NCBI GenBank assembly: GCA_035582835.1
Contig: JAYKAV010002628.1
Location: forward strand, 306,971-370,970
Direction of reading: 5' to 3'
Origin: Phoebastria nigripes
Taxonomy: Eukaryota; Chordata; Aves; Procellariiformes; Diomedeidae
Length of the DNA stretch: 64,000 bases
Shown here: positions 1-10,481 of the stretch, piece after piece
Layout: each line of letters begins with the position of its first letter
Numbering within the stretch: position 1 is the stretch's first letter
The notes under the pieces: model-generated
Told to the model about the DNA's origin: nothing
The model's database searches: none
The model's input: the letters and a program-made list of their open reading frames with translations, nothing else
Made by a program: the position numbers and the translations under genes

Positions 1-19
1 GATTCTATGATTCTATGAA
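1..19 (+). repeat. 3' tail of a CR1 LINE at the window edge
   Basis: The first bases are two copies of the octamer ATTCTATG, the short tandem that ends avian CR1 elements, followed by non-repeat sequence. The body of the element lies outside the window to the left and would be on the plus strand. Confidence 0.7.
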
Positions 20-761
20 ACCAGTTGTTGCTCAGAGAGCTTGGCAGAGGTGTCCCTGCGGCCTGGACCCCCCACCCAGAAAAAGGCTGTATTGTCTTGG
101 ACTGGGGCTGAGGCCTGGGAAACTCAGTTCATTTGTAGGGGGATTACTGCCTTGCTTCACAGTGGATTTGTTGCTTCTTCAACTCTCTGACCCTTTCCCT
201 CGCCCCGGTCTCGCCCTGTCAATCCCAGGGGCAGGGGGGAGCCGATCGGCAGAGCCCTCTTCTGCAGCCCAGGGAGCAAAACTGCCCCAGCCCCGCTGCC
301 CTCCCCGGACCCACCCTGCTCCAACAAGCCTAAAACCCCCAAATCTGTGAGGATCTTGTGCTTTCCCTGCCCTAAAGACCTGGAAGTGGTCACGAGCAGC
401 TGAGGTTTGGCTGCTTTCCCATGGGATCAGTTGGAGGGATGGGAGCAGCCGCCACGAGCAGGTGAAAAAAATCTCTAAAAACCATCTCCCTGCCCAAACA
501 GAGCCTCTGGCACGTGGGCTGAACTGGGACCTTGTGGGGGAACAAGGCTCAGCCATTAAATCCCCTCCCTGGTTTTGGCAGGAGCAGCCAGCTCTGCGGA
601 GATGCCGCTCCTGCCTTGAGCAATGGGGAAACTGAGGCACAGAGCAAGGCGGCAGCAGTGGAGCTGGGAGCAGAGCAAAACTCTCCAGCGCCAGGGTGGT
701 CCCTCTGCCACCACCCAGGGGACAGGTCCGGGGTGCCGGGGCCAAGGGGCGTCCTCCCTAC
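20..761 (-). other. RAX2 intron, 5' portion
   Basis: This stretch follows the donor of the RAX2 exon. I looked for the second half of the homeodomain (WFQNRRAKWRR) on the minus strand and did not find it, so the next exon lies beyond the left edge. Several overlapping open frames here are compositional, caused by high GC content. No other feature seen. Confidence 0.6.
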
Positions 762-1004
762 CTGCACGCGGACCTCCGGCAGGTTGACCTTCATGGCCAG
801 CTCCTCCCGGCTGTAGACGTCGGGGTAGTGGGACTTCTCAAAGGCGCGCTCCAGCTCGTGCAGCTGGTAGGTGGTGAAGGTGGTGCGGTTCCTCCGGTGC
901 TTCTTCTTGGGCTGCTCCTCCTCGGCGGTGGCCGGTGGGGTGCCCTCGCTGTCCCCCGGCTTCCGCAGCTCACCCAGGTCCCCCTCGCACTTATTCAGGA
1001 ACAT
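762..1004 (-). CDS. RAX2: RAX2 retinal homeobox protein, 5' coding exon (partial)
   Basis: Encodes a paired-like homeodomain transcription factor of the retina and anterior neural fold; in vertebrates RAX2 acts in photoreceptors with CRX/OTX. The exon gives 81 residues: a short acidic N-terminus ([10 protein letters not shown]...), a basic patch KKKHRRNR, then homeodomain helices 1 and 2 ([28 protein letters not shown]). It stops at VRVQ with a GTAGGG donor, the intron position within helix 3 that is typical of paired-like genes. No octapeptide precedes the homeodomain, which favours RAX2 over RAX. The ATG sits in a good context (GCACCGCCATG) eight bases after a splice acceptor (CCCTCGCAG), so the exon runs from 1012 and a non-coding exon lies upstream. 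Helix 3, the DNA-contact residue 50 and the OAR tail are outside the window. Confidence 0.93.
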
Positions 1005-1499
1005 GGCGGTGCCTGCGAGGGGACCATGGGGGTTAGCCGGGGCGCAGGGACATCGGACCCCCCCCATGCAACCCCAGGCTGGGGATGGACGGAGAAGTGG
1101 ACGGATGGATGGGAGGATGGGGTGGCCCCAGAAACAGGTTACGCAAAGGTGTAATCCTCTCTTCTGCCGCAGCGTTATCCCAGGGCCGCAGCGTCCTGGG
1201 GACTGACCTGAGGTCCGAGGGACGGTGCCCTGGGCACCCAGTGCTTGGCTCCACGGTCCAGGCCAATGCGCCCACCCGAAACTAAAAGTCAAATTTCACC
1301 TAAAGCTGAGGATTTTACGAAAGTGCCGTCACTGGGAGCCGACCCGACCTCCCCCCTGCCCTGGCGTGGAGGGGACCATGCCCGGGTCGGCTCACTCCTT
1401 CCAGCCCAGCTCCTCTCCTCCATTCCCTCTTCCCCATGGGCTACGAGTCTGGCCCCAAACCGCTGGAGGACCCAATGTCAGTCCCCAAGCTCGGCCGGA

Positions 1500-1680
1500 G
1501 TGACCCGGCGCCTTCCCCCAGCTAATAACCTTTTTTCTGCACACTTATAAGTATTTTCAACCCTTGCAACGTTTCATCTTTAAGCTTTTTATCTGGCATC
1601 TGAAATCTTCCTGCAGTATTTGCTGGGGATTAAGGGTCCCTTTCTACCGCGAGGATGTAGGCAAACATGGAAATGGGGCA
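1500..1680 (-). promoter_or_regulatory. Candidate RAX2 upstream regulatory block
   Basis: A T-rich block in GC-rich surroundings, 0.5-0.7 kb upstream of the RAX2 ATG. It holds GGATTA at 1627-1632 (TAATCC on the minus strand, an OTX/CRX core), GCTAATAACC near 1520, and a TATA-like CTTATAAGTA near 1547. The roles are inferred from motif content and position; there is no experimental support in the sequence. Confidence 0.35.
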
Positions 1681-1859
1681 GAAAGCCGTAATCCTGGGGC
1701 ACTTTGGCCAAGAGGAAGGCACTGCATCGCCCAGACCCACTGGCAAGAATTCGGCTAATGCCCGAATGGGTGTGGGGAGGGAGAAGGAATGTCAGTTAAT
1801 TCTGGGAGGGAATAAATGGGGGTCCCCAGAGGCGGCATGCAGGGGGTGGGTGTCGGGTG

Positions 1860-2815
1860 CTGCTCAGGCTGTGCACGTGTGGGGTGACTGTGCGCGGCGT
1901 GCACAGCGAGTGCCTGCGCGCGCAGTGGGCAGCGCGGGTGCGAGCAGTGCGTCTGCAGCAGGCGCGTGTCTGCGCGGGTATGGGGATGTGCGCAGCGTGC
2001 GGCCCGCCCGCGCGGGCAGGTGTGGGTGCCCGGGGTGCGCGTGGGGGTGCGCACGGCAGGGAGCGGGAGGGCGCGTGTGCAGTGGACTGAGCGTGGGGTG
2101 GAACGTGGGAAGTGTGTGCACAGTGCGGGTGTGCGTGTGCGGGGCAGTTTGTGCCGCATGCCCACCGCGTGCAGTGTGCGCAGTGTGGGTGCAGCGCGCA
2201 GTGCCCGGGGTGCAGTGTCCGTGTGCCGTGCGTGCAGTGCGTGTGCAGTGTGCACAGCTCAGTGTGTGTGCAAGGAGTGCAGCGCATGCAGTGCGTGCAG
2301 GGCATGCACAACGTGTAGGCACAGCGTGAATCCGTGCGCCGTATCTGTGGGGACGCAGGGCGTGCAGTGTGCGTGCAGTGTCTGCACAGTGCATACAGTG
2401 CCTTTGTGTGCAGCGCACGCAGTGCGTGCAGTGGAGGCGCCTGCAGAGCGTGCAGTGCAGTGCAGCGCACACTGTGCGTGCAGGTGTGCAGCATGCGCAG
2501 CGCCTGCGTGTACAGCATGCGCGGCGCATCCAACATGTGCAGTGTGCGCCCAGTGTCTGTCGGTGCTGTGCCCGGCGCCTCTGCAGCGTGCTCAGAGCAT
2601 GCGCTCTGGGTGTGTGGCGTGTGCAGGCTGTGCGGCGTGTGCAGTGCGGCGGGCACAGCATGTGTAACGCATGCAGTGCATGCACAGGGGCCGCGCGTGC
2701 AGTGTCTGCAGTGCACAGTGTTTGCAGCGTGTGTTGCAGGCACAGCGTGTGCGGTNCCTGCGCAGGGGCTGTGTGCAGCACTTGCCGGGCACGTGCAGTG
2801 CTGTGCATGCGGCGT
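1860..2815. repeat. GTGCA-rich minisatellite of about 0.95 kb
   Basis: A long degenerate tandem array built from GTGCAG, GTGCGTGCA, GCATGC and CAGTGT blocks with no single fixed period. It contains very long open frames on both strands (up to about 400 codons in the local track), which are artefacts of the repeat and not genes. Much of it alternates purine and pyrimidine. One N is at 2756. Confidence 0.85.
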
Positions 2816-4659
2816 CAGCCTGTGCAACTTTGGGAGCTGCCTGCCCCCCAAGACGCTCCACGGCCCCTCGCGGGGTGTCCTGTAGCCCCGGGGGCTCTGG
2901 CCGGCTCTGGGTCCGGCCCTGCTGCCACAGGGGGGGCTGCAGTCTTGGGGTGCCCTGGGGGGAGCCGCGAGCCGGGGCAGGGGTGCTGGGTGCTGCACCC
3001 CGAGGTGCCCCAAGGCAGGGGTGAGTAGGTGCTGGGGTGAGCAGGGGCCCCGTTGTCACCGTGCGAGCGTCGCGGTGTGTCCAGGGGCTGGGGACACGGG
3101 GAGCGGATGGGGTCCCCCACTGCCATCCCGCTCTTGCTCACCCGCTTCTCATTTGCGCAGCTCCACACCTGCAAGGAGAGGGGAGAGGGGGTGAGCACCC
3201 AGAGCCCCCGCCTGGGGCACAGACCCCCTGGGGGACCCAGCACCCCATCAGGGCCGCCTGGCTGCCCTGCCCAGCCATGTCCCGTGGCCCCACAGGGCAA
3301 CAGGGGGGAGCTGGGGCTGGGGGGCAAATTAGGGGGAGCTGGGGCAATGGGGACAGGTGAGATGGCACTGGAGGGGGGCTGGGGACAAGATGGGGCAAGC
3401 GGGAGGAGAGGAGAGGTGGGGCAATGGCGGCGGACAGGGACAAGGTGCGGTGATGGGGCAGCCCCCATCGTCCCCCCACCCTGACCCCATCTGAAAGCAA
3501 AGGAGGCCAAAAACCCCCCGGAAGCAGAGCAAACCCTGGCGTGGGAGCAGGAATGAAGCGAAGAACAGCAAAATAACCAAGCAGGAGCGACCCGGCAGCA
3601 GGGCGGCAGCACCGGACCCTGCGGGATGGGAGGTGCGAGGGCCGGCCCCCCCCGCCCCCCCACCCCGCTCCTCCTCGGCCTGGCCAGGGTCATGGATGTC
3701 CCTGGGCGCGGAAGGGGGGACACCGGCAGGATCGGACTAGGGGACATCGGCACCGGCCACCCCATGGTCCTTGTCCTCCAGGGACTGGCCCCGGGAGCCC
3801 CAAGCCTTCACAGCCGGCATTTCGGGAATCCTGCCTAAAAACAGGCAGCGCTGAGCAGGTGCGGCGGGGAGAGCCGCCTCCCTGCCCCCGTCAGACATTT
3901 TCCTGCAGCCACCATCATTCCGGCGGCAATTTTTGGGTTTAAGCCCTTAAGCTTTTGAAACTGTGCTGGGAACCGCAAGGACCCGAAGCCTCGGGAGGGT
4001 TTTTTCCCCGCCATCTACTCGACGCCCCGACCCGTGGTTTTCCTGCGGGGCTGCCAGCCGGTGGGGAGGGGGCACCTCTTATTAAAGACACCCGAAAAGG
4101 CAACAGAAACGGCATCGAGCCCTGGTTGAAGCGGGTAAAAAAATCGCTTCCCCGGTGCCAGAAAGCAGCAGAGCATCAGCAAGGACAAGCGGCCTCCCCC
4201 GGCAGCGGGGGATGCAGCGGGGACAGCCCTGGCTTTTGCTGGGTCCCATTTTTTTGCCTTCGAAAGCCCATCTGGGTGCCAGGATGCGGCCCCCCCGGGC
4301 TCAGGCTGCCTGGGACGGGTTATTTGCAGCGGCCGGCGCGGGCGGTGGGGAGCGTGGGTGGCTCCTGCCCTCCAGCCCCGGGTGTAAATCGGTGCGAGTG
4401 ATGCTGACGGGCACCCGGCACCCGCTCCCGAGCCCCCAGGGAAGGGTGCCAGCCCCAGCCCCGGTCCCGGGCGCACCCCAGGAACACCCGCTCCCTTTTT
4501 CAGCATCTTCCCCCGGCGCTTCCTCCCGAATCGGAATAAAACGGCGTTACCTGCTGGGCCCAAGTCGGCTTTTCCAGGAGTATTTAACTTTGCCGGTCCC
4601 TCCTGGGAACCAAACAAGCGGCTCAACCTCACCAATCTCGCAGCTTTGGCAGCCAAAGT
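2816..4659. other. GC-rich non-coding upstream of RAX2
   Basis: G-rich, low-complexity sequence with several long but compositional open frames. I recognise no protein. Short runs such as GGGGAGCTGGGG recur between 3300 and 3420. No transposon recognised. Confidence 0.5.
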
Positions 4660-4860
4660 TGCCTCTAGTCTTCTTATTTGTCACAGAACCGCCGCGCTAA
4701 GGCTCGGGAGAATCTTTATTTAGTGTTGCAGATGTCACCAAGGCCCCGCAGATTGGAAATGAGTCCAAAGGATTAAGACGAGGTTATTAATTGGAGGCCT
4801 TCCCCTTTAAGAATGATTGACAGTTACTTTCTGGACAAGTAATTGCTCTAAATGTCCCCC
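4660..4860. promoter_or_regulatory. Candidate enhancer with PBX/MEIS, OTX and homeodomain sites
   Basis: An AT-rich island in GC-rich DNA, about 3.7 kb upstream of RAX2. It contains TGATTGACAG at 4814-4823, the classical joint PBX-MEIS/PREP decamer; GGATTA at 4770-4775 (OTX/CRX core); TTATTAATTGG at 4784-4794 and AAGTAATTGC near 4838 (paired-type homeodomain cores). The density of homeodomain motifs beside a retinal homeobox gene suggests a conserved enhancer, but conservation was not tested. Confidence 0.45.
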
Positions 4861-5229
4861 CAGCGCGGGTCCGGGGGGGCGGCGGCGGACAAAGCCCCGA
4901 ACTGCCTTCCCCACTCAGATTGTCTCCCCACAAAGGCGTCCTGCTGGAGTTTGCCTTGTAATCCCCTCATTACGGGCGAGGAAAAAGAATTAGAAACAGG
5001 GGGAGCGGAGAAGAAAGGCCGGGGCGATGGGGGGGAGGGGGGAGGATTTCCTTCGGCTGCAGAGGCTCTGCCCCAGGGATGGGGTCCAGGGCAGGCGCCC
5101 CAAGCCTCGGCGGGATGGGGATGCTGCGGTGGTGGATGTTGTCCCCCCCAGATGGGGATGGCGAGCCCTGGGGGTGGCCCCGGTGACGGCATGTGTGGCC
5201 CCACAGGCTCCCGGTGATGCTGCCTGCAG

Positions 5230-5710
5230 AGCCCTGCCTGCGTGGGGACCGGGTGTGGGGACAGGTGTGACAGCCAGTGACGGGCACTGGGTGTGGGGAC
5301 GGGGATAGGGACCAGGCACAGGGTCCAGCTGTGAGGACCAAGTGTGGGGACCAGGTCTGGGGTCTGGGGACCTGCTATGGCGTCTGGGTGTGGGGACCAG
5401 GTGTGACAATCGGGTGTAGGGACCAGCCATAAGGACCAGGCGCCCTGAACAGCCTTGGAGATCTGGTGTGGAGACCAGGCATGGGGAACAGCCATGGGGC
5501 CCAGGGGTAGGGACCAGGCAGGGGCACCAGGCGTGGGGAGCAGCCATGGGGAGCAGCCGTGGGGAGCAGCCGTGGGGAGCAAGCATTGGGCACCAGCCAT
5601 GGGACCAGGCGTGGGTACCAGCCATGGGACTGAGCATGGGGACTGGGCATGGGGACACCCTGTGGGGACCAGCTGGGGGGACCATGCCTGGGGGCTGCCC
5701 GTGGCCGTGG
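5230..5710. repeat. Degenerate minisatellite, GGGGACCAGG family
   Basis: Roughly 15-20-bp units related to TGTGGGGACCAGG and GGGGAGCAGCCATG, repeated many times; the clearest copies are at 5530-5585. The open frames across it on both strands come from the repeat. Confidence 0.75.
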
Positions 5711-6780
5711 GGGTATGGGGCAGAGGCAGCCGGGCTGGGGGGCAGAAATGCCATCCCTCTCCTCCCCCCTCCCGCTGCCGCCCCAGGGACCCCAGCCCAG
5801 AGGACAACAGGAACAACACAATGGGGTCCTGGGGTGCTCTGGGTGCAGGGTGCTCGGTGCTGCCCAGACCCCCCCGTCCCACTGGGCGGGTTTTGCCCTT
5901 TTCTTTCTCCGCTCTTTTACTTTCTCCCAAAAGCCTCTTCCTGCCACCTGCAAACGCTGCTGTCCCCAGCCACCGTCTCGGCTTCCTCCCACTCCCTTCC
6001 TCTCCTCNGTTCCCCTTTTGGATGGCAAATGTCACTGCGGGGTTTTTGGACCCCCCCTACCCCGTGCCGGGTGGCTGCTGGCCCCATGCAGGTCCGTGCC
6101 CTCCCCACCAGAGCTGCTGCCTGCGGGACCGTGCAGCCACATCTGCACCCCGGTTTGGGCCCCGAGGCTGCCTCGGCGTCCCTCCCAGCAGGGCTGTGCG
6201 GCTTCGCCCGCCCCATCTGACACCGCTCTGGGGACAGCGCGATGCTGTTTTGGGGATGGCATGCCACCACCCTGGGGACAGCATGCCACCACCCCAGGGA
6301 CAGGCTGTCCCCACACCAGGGATGGCGTGATATGCTCCTGGGGGCCACGCAGCACCTGGGGATGGGGTGACACCCCACGCCATAGAGCGCTGCCAGGGCC
6401 CCACCTGCAGCAGGCGCGTGCAGGGGGGTGCTGCCTTCAGGGGGGTTTGGGGACATCCCTGGGTGCAGGGACAATGTGTGGGGCCGGGGATGCAAACGGG
6501 CACCTGGACCTGCCGCTCCTGCTCGCCTGGGGCCAGCGCTCGTGCCCATGCCAGCCAGCACGGTGGGCGCAGGAGCCGGGTCCCCTGCTCCGGTGGCCCT
6601 CAGCGGCTTCCCCCAGGGTGCCCCCACAGCCCCGGCGGGTGCAGGGAGGTGCTGCCATGCTGGGACCCGCAGTCCCCAGGGTGCCGGGGTGGATTTTAGG
6701 AGCCGGGGGCTGCCCAGCTGCCTGGCTTTGGTGTTGCCTGCCGGGCGGTGTGCGTGGCGCCGGCCCCGCTGACCGCCTTA
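5711..6780. other. GC-rich intergenic sequence with short tandem runs
   Basis: No gene recognised. Short imperfect repeats of a GGGGACAGCATGCCACCAC type occur at about 6240-6310. Open frames of 100-400 codons here overlap on several frames and show no family motif. Confidence 0.5.
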
Positions 6781-6799
6781 AGGTGTTGGCTCACACGGG

Positions 6800-7085
6800 G
6801 GGGGAGGCCAGCAGGCTTATTTGCCAAATGATTATAATTGCCTTTTAGGAGCAGATAGCAAATTGATTTGCTTCCTCGTCCAAGGCCCGTAATCGCTTCA
6901 TCACTTTAAAATATTAATGCTATACTTCTTTGCTAGTTTCCCAATTACCCTAATTGAAGGCAAATTGGTTAAGAAGGTGCAATGCAGAGTATCAGGGGGT
7001 TTAGTTCACTCAAATGACAGTTTTAAACCTCCCTAATCCTATTAGCGGGCAAAGCTGCTAACGCTTAGAGACGCTGCGTCAGCTT
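6800..7085. promoter_or_regulatory. Candidate enhancer, AT-rich with OTX and ATTA motifs
   Basis: An abrupt AT-rich island between two GC-rich blocks. It contains ATGATTATAATTGCC (6829-6843), TTAATGC, CCAATTACCCTAATTG (6941-6956), CCCTAATCC (7031-7039; an OTX/CRX TAATCC core) directly followed by TATTAG, and AAATGACAG (MEIS-like). There is no open frame or repeat signature. Position between RAX2 and the complexin gene makes a retinal enhancer plausible; this is inference. Confidence 0.42.
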
Positions 7086-8190
7086 ACCGGGGTGGTGGGG
7101 CTGGAGGCGGGGGTCGGGGCGGGGGATGGCCGGGGGCCACCGGCCTCACGTGACCAGCTCGGCCGGGGATTTATCACTTTTTTAGTTCATTAAGAGGCCT
7201 TGGGCAGGCGGGGAGGCGGCAGGAGTGACCCAAAAGGGTGCTGAGTGGGAGGCAGGTGGCAGCGTGGGGAGGGCGGGGGGGCAGGACGATTAGCCAAGGA
7301 GACATGGCAGAGGGTCCTGACCCGAATCCCAGCCGGCGCTGGGAGCCCCCACGCAACCCCATTGGGAGCACTGGGAGCTGGGCTGCCCATTGGGGTGGGA
7401 TGGGGCCCCGGTGCAGAGCGAGGATGGAGGAGCCTGCCGTGATGGGGCGTGTTGGGGACCTCAGTGCCACCGTCCCAGTGGCTAGCACTTGGTGTCGAGC
7501 CCCAGCCCTGGGGAGAGCGGGGATGTGGGGTGGGAACAGGGCTGTGCCAGGTGCCATGGCCGCTGCCGCCCCATCGGGGACCTGGCCAGGGGACCGGTGG
7601 GTTCACGGACAGCCCCATCCCATGCAACACAGGTGGATTTTTGTGCCCAAATGGGAGATTTTGCAAGTTCTGAAGAAAGGCTGGAGAGTGGGGATGGTAG
7701 CGACGGCAGGGATGGCAGGTGCAGCGGGGCCACCAAACACGAGGGGGCTCCCAGGTGTCAAGCCCTGATGTGCCTGTCCCACACTCCCTTGACTGGGATG
7801 GTCCAGGGGTCACCAGTCCCTTGACTGGTACCTGGAGGGGTGGGTGGCTAGAGGGGAACCGAGCACCTCATGCACCCAGGGACCTCCTTGCTGGAGCTCC
7901 TGCAGCTCCGGGTGCTCCAGCCGGGGTGGCTGAGACCTGTGGCTCTTGTGACAGTGATGAGCTCCGTGGCACAGCTCCCACCCCACCTGGGCTGGATTCA
8001 GCCGCCCTCTCCCAGCCCTGCCACCGCAGCCGTGGGCAGCCCAGGGCAGGGCCGTCCCCTCAGGGCTTTCCGGAGCAGATGGCTCCAGCGTGGGGAGGAC
8101 GGAGGCGGCGCAGCGCGTCCTTTCTTTCATGCAAACACAGCGTGACTCCCCCGGCAGCTCCTGCTCCGGCAGGGAGGTGCCGTTGGGGCC
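7086..8190. other. GC-rich intergenic sequence
   Basis: No gene, repeat family or RNA recognised. Open frames of 60-200 codons are present in several frames at once and look compositional. Confidence 0.5.
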
Positions 8191-8734
8191 AGCGCTGGCG
8201 GTACATTTTACAAGGGTTCAGCTAGCTTAGTCCTCGGGGACAGGCAACTCAGGCAGATTAGACCTCACTAAAATAGGCAGGTATTAGTGATCTCAGCAGC
8301 TCCCAGCCTTCCGGTGCAGTGCTGTTTAAGCCAGTGCCGCTGCTGAATGCCCGGGAGCAGGGAGCAAGTCTCTGGAGGGGCAAGATGCAGCAGGGCACCC
8401 TGGCCCTGACCAAAGGGACCCCCTCGGTGCCTGCGCTGGCAGGGGGATGCTCGAGGCGGGGGTTAAACGCTGCCACACCCCCCAGCCGGTGCTGCCCCCA
8501 AGGCATGCCCCAGGGTGGGCACCGAGTCCCGCTGGCTCCCGCGCACGGCTGGGCTGCGGCCGTGCCTGGGGGCTGCTGCAGAAGTCGGGGACGGATCCGG
8601 CTGCCGAGCGCCATGGGCTGGGTGCTGGCTCAGGGGCACATGGAGCAGCCCTGCTGCAGCAGTGGCATTGTGTGTCCGCCCCCCGCCCAGGACAGGGTTC
8701 GTGCAGACGAGGGGCACGGCAGGAGGACCAGACT

Positions 8735-9035
8735 GGTGCCGGCAAACACTGCGTTTATTGAGCCACACTGCGTACAAGGCCCCGGGGCTGGTTCCTGGGG
8801 GTGACGGAGCATCAGGGACCACCGCCAGCCCCGTCCGGGGGCTCACACCAGGGGCACCGTGGGGAGGGGTTTGGCCAGCATGGCTGGAGGGGACCCAGGT
8901 GTCCTGCATCCCAGCACCCACCCAGTGCACCCCAGAAAAGCAACAGGGAATGGTTTTGGGGAGGAAAACCCACCCCCAGGTAATGGCACCCTTAACACCC
9001 GCATCCCATCGCTCCCAGCAGGGCGGGCAGCGATG
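8735..9035 (-). other. 3' UTR and poly(A) signal of the complexin gene
   Basis: After the stop codon at 9036 the minus strand runs about 280 bases to AATAAA (complement of 8754-8759), followed by GTGTTTGCC-type GT-rich sequence. This fits a short 3' UTR ending near 8735. Confidence 0.65.
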
Positions 9036-10481
9036 CTACATCAGGGCGCACTTCTCCTTCACCTCGTCCACGCTGCCCAGCGCGCGGTCCCGCAGCGCCG
9101 GCAGGTCCACCTCCCGCAGCTTCGTCAGGAAGGCGAAGGCCCCGGCGCTGCCATCCTCCTCCTCCTCCTCCTCCTCCTCGCTGTGCACCATGGCGGCCAG
9201 CTCCTGCGGCAGCTCCACTGTTCCGCCAGCCACATGCAGCTGAGCATCGTCCCGCTCGTCCTGCACACGGGTGGGAGATGGCATCAGGGTTTTGGGGAGA
9301 CCCGGGCACCACGGGGTGGGGGACAGGGGAGAGCAGGTCCCTCGGGGCCAGCCGAGGGGGGCGTTGGGGATGCTGGGGGGGTGCCGAGACTGTCCAGTTC
9401 CAGATTTGGATGGCTGGATGGACACGCAGGCAGGCGGATGGTGCAGACAGAGACAGTAGCCGTTTGCTGCCCTCTTCAGGAATCATCTCCCGTCCCAGGG
9501 GAGGCCTGGCAGCCGCCCAGCCTGGGGCTGTCCCGGAGGATGGAGGGTCCAGGGGAAGACCACCGAGGTCCCACTGTGGGCAGGCTGGTCCTTACCTGGG
9601 CCAGGTGGTACTTGTCCCGCAGGTGCATCCGCACAGTAGCCCGTTCTGCCTTCTTCTGCACAAAGGCCTTGTCCCGCTCAATCCTGCAGCAGCAGGCGCC
9701 ACATGGTCACCCCCTGCCTCACCAAGCCCCCCGCCAGAACAACCCCCACCCCCGGCACTGCCCTTGTCTTCCCACAGCAGCGTGGCTGTGCCAGCCCTGG
9801 GCCAGGGTTGGAGAAGGGGATGCAAAGGTCCGCAGGAGGGTTGCAATGGGGATCTGGCAGGGGCCACATCCTGACTCTCCAGCCCCAGCACAGATGCTCA
9901 GTGAAGGTGCCCGTTGGAGGGACTTGCTCCTCCTGCGGCCTCTCAGCTCCTGGATGCTGGGCCACTGGGTGCCCACAGCACCCGGACCCAGGGAGGTGGG
10001 ACCTTAATGCAATCCTATGCCGGCCCCTGTTGTCCCTTGGCTCCATGGGTGCTGGGCTGGCATCAGACACCCACTGCTCTGGGGCACTGACACCTGGGGG
10101 TGCCCCTTGTCACCTATGGTGCACCGAGCTGCTGTCCCAGCCCCGTGCCAGCACCCACGGGGACCTCCTGTGCTGCAGGGAGAGGTGCCAAAGGGCACCC
10201 GCTCTGNCCCTGTCCCTTGCCCCGGCTGCCTCCCTGTCTCACCCCAGGGACAGCCCACGGCAGGTGGGACCCCGGTCCCGGTGCATGGGGGACCCCAATG
10301 ACCCCCCAGCCCCGGCGAAGCCTTACTTCTCCTCCAGCAGCTGCCGCTGGTACTCCTCAAACTCCTCACGGGCCATGCCGTTGGGCAGCGTGGCCGCCTT
10401 GCCATCCTTGGGGGGCCCCTTGGGCGGCTCCTCCTTGTCCCCCTGAAAGCTCTTCAGTGCGGCTGTGAAGAAGGTGGCCAT
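9036..10481 (-). CDS. Complexin, CPLX3/CPLX4 class with CAAX end (complete, 3 exons)
   Basis: Exons are 10481-10327, 9683-9596 and 9260-9036, all with GT/AG ends; they join in frame to 155 residues (CPLX3 and CPLX4 are about 158-160). Complexins clamp and promote SNARE-driven vesicle fusion; the 3/4 class serves retinal ribbon synapses. The accessory/central helix region runs from EEFEEYQRQLLEEK (residues 39-52) to KKAERATVRMHLRDKY (62-77), with the SNARE-binding RDKY core. ELPQELAAM follows, then eight glutamates (109-116), and the C-terminal CAAX box CALM (152-155; Met end predicts farnesylation). The N-terminus MATFFTAALK differs from the MAF(F/M) start of CPLX3/4. Lying between RAX2 and MATK it is probably a third member of the class, not CPLX3 or CPLX4 itself, so I give no symbol. 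Confidence 0.93.
9154..9180 (-). repeat. GAG triplet run in complexin exon 3
   Basis: An uninterrupted (CCT/CTC)n tract on the plus strand that reads as consecutive GAG codons on the coding strand. It gives the eight-glutamate run; such tracts change length easily. Confidence 0.85.

Noticed and set aside
1796..3013. Open frames of up to 405 codons on both strands, rich in Cys, His, Ala and Thr
   Set aside because: They come from the GTGCA minisatellite, which lacks stop codons in several frames; no domain or conserved start.
4848..6848. Frames of 250-399 codons on both strands between RAX2 and the complexin gene
   Set aside because: Overlapping on many frames, repeat-derived (GGGGACCAGG), with Ns inside and no protein family.
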